A stretch of DNA of 52,591 nt from positions 1 to 52,591 of the forward strand of contig NZ_JABTYE010000030.1 in the NCBI RefSeq assembly GCF_013314895.1. The letters are read 5' to 3'. The stretch comes from Cupriavidus gilardii (GTDB lineage Bacteria; Pseudomonadota; Gammaproteobacteria; Burkholderiales; Burkholderiaceae). Both the position numbers and the translations under genes were made by a program. Positions 49,804-52,591 of the stretch are shown here, piece after piece (within the stretch, counting starts at the first letter, position 1; each line of letters opens with the position of its first letter). The notes under the pieces were generated by a model. That model saw only the letters and a program-made list of their open reading frames with translations. It searched no databases and was not told the origin of the DNA.

Positions 49804-49848
49804 AAAACGAAAGCGGCGCAGCCAATCAGGCTGCGCCGCTTTTCTTTT
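49804..49848. terminator. Bidirectional terminator between aminotransferase and lytic transglycosylase genes
   Basis: Perfect 13-bp stem AAGCGGCGCAGCC / GGCTGCGCCGCTT (49811-49841) with loop AATCA. T-rich TTCTTTTC follows on the plus strand, and an A-rich ACCAAAACG leads it, giving a T-rich tail on the minus strand. It serves both converging genes. Confidence 0.9.
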
Positions 49849-49913
49849 CGCGCTGCGCGGACAAGCCGCGCGGGAATCCAACCGAGGAATCCGTCCTAGG
49901 AATCCGACCGGGA

Positions 49914-51038
49914 TCAGGCCTTGCGAGGCGTCTGCGCCGCCTCGAGCTCGAGGCTGTCCTGCGGCTCCGGCGTATGCTCGGCCTGCGTCTTGGTCGACGA
50001 CGGCCCCGGCAGTGACTCGATCACGTCCGGCTTGGCCGCCGGCGCGTTGCCGCGGACGCCCAGCACCTGGCGCAGCCGTGCGCGCTCGGCCAGCACCTTG
50101 GCGCCATAACCGCCATCGGTCGCCGTGGTGGCCCCGACGTAGTACTTCAGGCCCCCTTCGATCGAACCGGCGCGGGCGATGCAATCCTTCAGCACCAGCG
50201 CACCGATCTTGATGTTGGCGTACGGATTGAGCGCGGCCGCGACGCCGCCGACGTGCTCGTACTTGTCCTGGTGGACCTTGGTCATCACCTGCATCAGGCC
50301 CTGCGCGCCCACGCCGCTCTCCGCGTACGGATTGAAGCTGGACTCGATCGCGATCACGCCCAGGATCAGCAGCGGATCGATGCCAACCTCGCGGCCGGTC
50401 AGATACGCGGCCTTGACCAGCTGCGCGGTCGCCTGTGCGGCCACGCGGTACTTGCGCGCGATGTACTCGGCCACGGCGGCCTGTTCGCGGGCGCTGGCCA
50501 GCGTGCTGCTGTATCGCGCGTCCAGGGCCACGCGCTGGGCCGGAATACGGGCCGCCAGATGGGCGACCGACGGCACCTTCGACTGGCTGGCATTGGCCCA
50601 CTCGCCAACGCCCGAGACGGTCGGCAGGCCGGCCGTGGCGGCCGTCGCTACCGGCGAGGCAGCGGCGCCGCCGGCCGGCACCTTGACCGCCGGCAGCAGC
50701 TTGGCTGCTGCCACGTCGGCCGTGCTGGCATGCGCCGGCGCCGACGCGGTCGCCGCCTGCAGCAGAATCGCAGGCGCTTCGTCGCCGGCCAGCATGCCGG
50801 CCAGCGCGGTGCGCCATTCCTGGCTGACCGACAGCGAAATACCGGCCACCACTGCGATCAGACCGGCGCTGTTCAGCGCGTACTTCAAGGTTGCACGACC
50901 GCTGCGCAACGCGCGGCCTGCGACCGGATGCGCGAGACGAACCTGCAGGGCACGCCGCACACCGGGAACCGGTTGCCTGAAGCGGACCTGCAACGCCCGC
51001 CCGACACCGGGAAGATGAAGGGTTTTCCAACCACTCAT
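49914..51038 (-). CDS. Lytic transglycosylase (SLT domain)
   Basis: 374 residues from ATG 51038, chosen because a GGAGG ribosome site lies six bases upstream. A basic N-terminus (about 50 residues) precedes one membrane helix (LNSAGLIAVVAGISLSV), then a long Ala-rich periplasmic linker. The SLT catalytic domain covers about residues 215-330: LLILGVIAIESSFNPYAESG carries the catalytic Glu and GVGAQGLMQVMTKVH the substrate loop, followed by NPYANIKIGALVLKDCI. It cleaves peptidoglycan with 1,6-anhydro-muramic acid formation. The C-terminus is disordered (GPSSTKTQAEHTPEPQ). The long structured leader upstream suggests post-transcriptional control. Confidence 0.92.
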   Translation of the reverse strand: MSGWKTLHLPGVGRALQVRFRQPVPGVRRALQVRLAHPVAGRALRSGRATLKYALNSAGLIAVVAGISLSVSQEWRTALAGMLAGDEAPAILLQAATASAPAHASTADVAAAKLLPAVKVPAGGAAASPVATAATAGLPTVSGVGEWANASQSKVPSVAHLAARIPAQRVALDARYSSTLASAREQAAVAEYIARKYRVAAQATAQLVKAAYLTGREVGIDPLLILGVIAIESSFNPYAESGVGAQGLMQVMTKVHQDKYEHVGGVAAALNPYANIKIGALVLKDCIARAGSIEGGLKYYVGATTATDGGYGAKVLAERARLRQVLGVRGNAPAAKPDVIESLPGPSSTKTQAEHTPEPQDSLELEAAQTPRKA

Positions 51039-51139
51039 GCTTACCTCCATGCGCCGCCGTCTCCCGGTCCTGCAGGGCATTCGCCCACGCATCACCGTCC
51101 TCTGGCAACGTAGTCAAGTAAGGACACCGCACCGCCTTG

Positions 51140-51385
51140 CAGGGGCGACCGGCATCTGTTGTTGGTGGGCGCTCCCCAAGCGCCCAGCGATTAGCAGAGG
51201 AGGCTCTTGGGGTAGCCTGCCCTGCTGCGAAGACTCAAGACGCGCCGGTCAGTGCCGGCGGTGATCGGAGGGACCTCCCTTGTAGCGGTCCGCTCTGGTT
51301 GATCCAACATGGTGATCTGCGTTACACCCCTTGACAGGATCGAGAAGTTCGTTGTTGCAACGCAGCACACCTTTGAGCAGACGCG
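51140..51385. other. Structured intergenic region upstream of the lytic transglycosylase
   Basis: The 651-bp gap (51039-51689) is less GC-rich than its surroundings. Several perfect hairpins lie in series: TGGGCGCT-CCCCA-AGCGCCCA (51166-51186), AGCAG..AGGCT / AGCCT..CTGCT (about 51193-51227), CGCCGG-hairpin (about 51252-51268), and CGTTG-CAA-CAACG (about 51350-51362). This looks like a structured leader or an independent ncRNA. I could not match it to 6S, 4.5S or any riboswitch I know. Confidence 0.45.
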
Positions 51386-51414
51386 ATTGTAAAAACCGTT
51401 TTATATCGAGTCAA
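51386..51414 (-). promoter_or_regulatory. Strong leftward promoter before the structured region
   Basis: On the minus strand TTGACT (51409-51414) and TACAAT (51386-51391) are exactly 17 bases apart. The transcript would start near 51379 and run through the hairpins towards the lytic transglycosylase, giving a leader of about 340 nt, or would make a separate ncRNA. A near-perfect palindrome around CGTTATAACG (51444-51453) lies 30 bases upstream. Confidence 0.65.
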
Positions 51415-51689
51415 GAATTAAGGAACGAAAAATCATTCCTTTCCGTTATAACGAAACCCCGCTATCGTGGGGTCAAGGAATCACTCGACCGGTCGCAATC
51501 GCAGTGCTGGCCTAGGTTGTCGGGCCCGGCCCGTCCGCCTGCCTTTGAAAAAAACTTACAATTTGCCGGTACGCTGTAGCGCAAAATTTTTCTCGCGGCG
51601 CGGTCGAACAGGGACCGTACTGCACTCCAATCCGCTCTCCGACGAGCGTGGCGCCATCGCCCCGCCCCTCGCCAAACGACAAATTCCTG

Positions 51690-52591
51690 ATGCAATACAA
51701 AGACTTGCGCGATTTCATCGGTCAACTCGAACAGCAAGGCGAGTTGCGGCGCATTGCGACGCCAGTGTCGCCGGACCTCGAAATGACCGAGATCTGCGAT
51801 CGGCTGCTGCGGGCCGAAGGTCCGGCGGTGCTGTTCGAGAGGCCCACACGGACCGCGACCGCAGGCGACACCACGGCAGCTCCTGGGGCGATTTTCGACA
51901 CGCCGGTGCTGGCCAATCTGTTCGGCACCCCACGCAGGGTCGCATTGGGCATGGGCGCGGAATCGCTGGCCGATCTGCGCGACATCGGGCGCGTGCTGTC
52001 GGCGCTGAAGGAACCCGAGCCGCCGCGCGGACTGCGCGAGGCCGGCAAGCTGTTCACGCTGGTCAAGTCGGTCTGGGACATGGCGCCGAAGAAGGTCTCC
52101 AGCCCCGCCTGCCAGGAGATCGTCTGGGAAGGCCATGACGTCGATCTGACGCGCCTGCCGATCCAGACCTGCTGGCCCGGCGACGCCGCGCCACTGATCA
52201 CCTGGGGGCTGGTGGTAACCAAAGGCCCGCACAAGAAGCGGCAGAACCTGGGCATCTACCGTCAGCAGGTGATCGGCCGCAATCAGGTCATCATGCGCTG
52301 GCTCGCCCACCGCGGCGGCGCGCTGGATTTCCGCGAGCATGCGCTCGCACATCCGGGCAAGCCGTTTCCGATCGCGGTCGCGCTCGGCGCCGATCCGGCC
52401 ACGATGCTTGGCGCGGTCACGCCGGTGCCCGATACGCTGTCCGAATACCAGTTCGCCGGCCTGCTGCGCGGCAGTCGTACCGCGCTGGCCGGATGCCTGA
52501 CGCCGACGCTGTCCGAGCTGAGCGTGCCGGCCTCTGCCGAGATCGTGCTGGAGGGCCATATCCAGCCCGACCCAACCCACCCGTCCGGCTA
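51690..52591 (+). CDS. ubiD: UbiD family decarboxylase, 3' end cut by window
   Basis: The first 300 codons are present and the frame is open to the window edge. It is the prenyl-FMN dependent 4-hydroxy-3-polyprenylbenzoate decarboxylase of ubiquinone synthesis. N-terminus MQYKDLRDFIGQLEQQGEL, the metal and cofactor block KKRQNLGIYRQQVIGRNQ, then MRWLAHRGGALDFREH, match E. coli UbiD closely, with PIAVALGADPATMLGAVTPV after it. A short Thr/Ala insert (TRTATAGDTTAAPGA) near residue 55 is unusual. The start lacks a good ribosome site. TACAAT at 51557-51562 may be its -10 box, without a clear -35. Confidence 0.95.
   Translation, partial: MQYKDLRDFIGQLEQQGELRRIATPVSPDLEMTEICDRLLRAEGPAVLFERPTRTATAGDTTAAPGAIFDTPVLANLFGTPRRVALGMGAESLADLRDIGRVLSALKEPEPPRGLREAGKLFTLVKSVWDMAPKKVSSPACQEIVWEGHDVDLTRLPIQTCWPGDAAPLITWGLVVTKGPHKKRQNLGIYRQQVIGRNQVIMRWLAHRGGALDFREHALAHPGKPFPIAVALGADPATMLGAVTPVPDTLSEYQFAGLLRGSRTALAGCLTPTLSELSVPASAEIVLEGHIQPDPTHPSG

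Noticed and set aside
47719..51132. 1137-residue leftward frame
   Set aside because: It is a shadow across ribH, nusB, the aminotransferase and the lytic transglycosylase, all supported in other frames, and has no recognisable domain.
51140..51385. 6S RNA or 4.5S RNA gene
   Set aside because: Hairpins are present but the conserved 4.5S loop sequence is absent and I could not form the long rod with central bubble of 6S RNA with confidence.

Overview
This window is very GC-rich, densely coded chromosomal DNA from a beta-proteobacterium, most likely Burkholderiaceae close to Cupriavidus/Ralstonia. The evidence is the complete ybgC-tolQRAB-pal-cpoB operon, the glyA-nrdR-(minor pilins)-ribD-ribE-ribBA-ribH-nusB order, the kynB-kynU-kynA operon with a divergent Lrp-type regulator, and REP-type palindromes. 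I see no prophage, transposase, integrase or CRISPR array. Two genes run off the ends: an ankyrin-repeat protein (left) and ubiD (right).

Layout. 1-13.5 kb is mixed housekeeping: ankyrin protein, long-chain acyl-CoA ligase, CnoX-type thioredoxin, bacteriohemerythrin, P-loop kinase, tRNA t6A dehydratase TcdA, AsmA protein, an MFS carrier, pdxH, cyclopropane fatty acid synthase, and a DUF72 protein whose reading frame contains a REP doublet. 13.5-20.4 kb holds msrA and then an accessory catabolic cluster. Four leftward genes (a NicX-like ring-cleaving dioxygenase, an alpha/beta hydrolase, an acyl-CoA-dehydrogenase-fold flavoprotein and an acyl-CoA ligase) face a divergent flavin reductase and a MarR regulator. 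20.4-27.2 kb is amino-acid catabolism: kynurenine operon, an IclR regulator with a clear double operator, glutaryl-CoA dehydrogenase and a 1-Cys peroxiredoxin. 27.2-32.7 kb carries a DUF883/YqjE-type stress membrane cluster, an AI-2E family transporter, tRNA-Lys(UUU), a YeeE/YedE sulfur transporter and queC. 32.7-38.3 kb is the Tol-Pal envelope operon, read leftward. 38.3-52.6 kb has a ZTP riboswitch in front of glyA, nrdR, five overlapping type IV minor pilin genes, the riboflavin operon with nusB, an aminotransferase, a lytic transglycosylase with a long structured upstream region, and ubiD.

The best candidate for a little-described system is the 14.1-20.4 kb cluster. It combines an IacA/IacG/IacR-like set (acyl-CoA-dehydrogenase-fold monooxygenase, flavin reductase, MarR) with a NicX/NicD-like set (2,5-dihydroxypyridine dioxygenase, deformylase-type hydrolase) and a CoA ligase. 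This suggests CoA-dependent breakdown of an N-heteroaromatic or aromatic acid, possibly linked to the tryptophan/kynurenine genes next door. Other notable points are the ZTP riboswitch, the translated REP doublet, a RibBA without GTP cyclohydrolase zinc ligands, and several arrays of 7-14 bp tandem repeats placed at stop codons and operon spacers.
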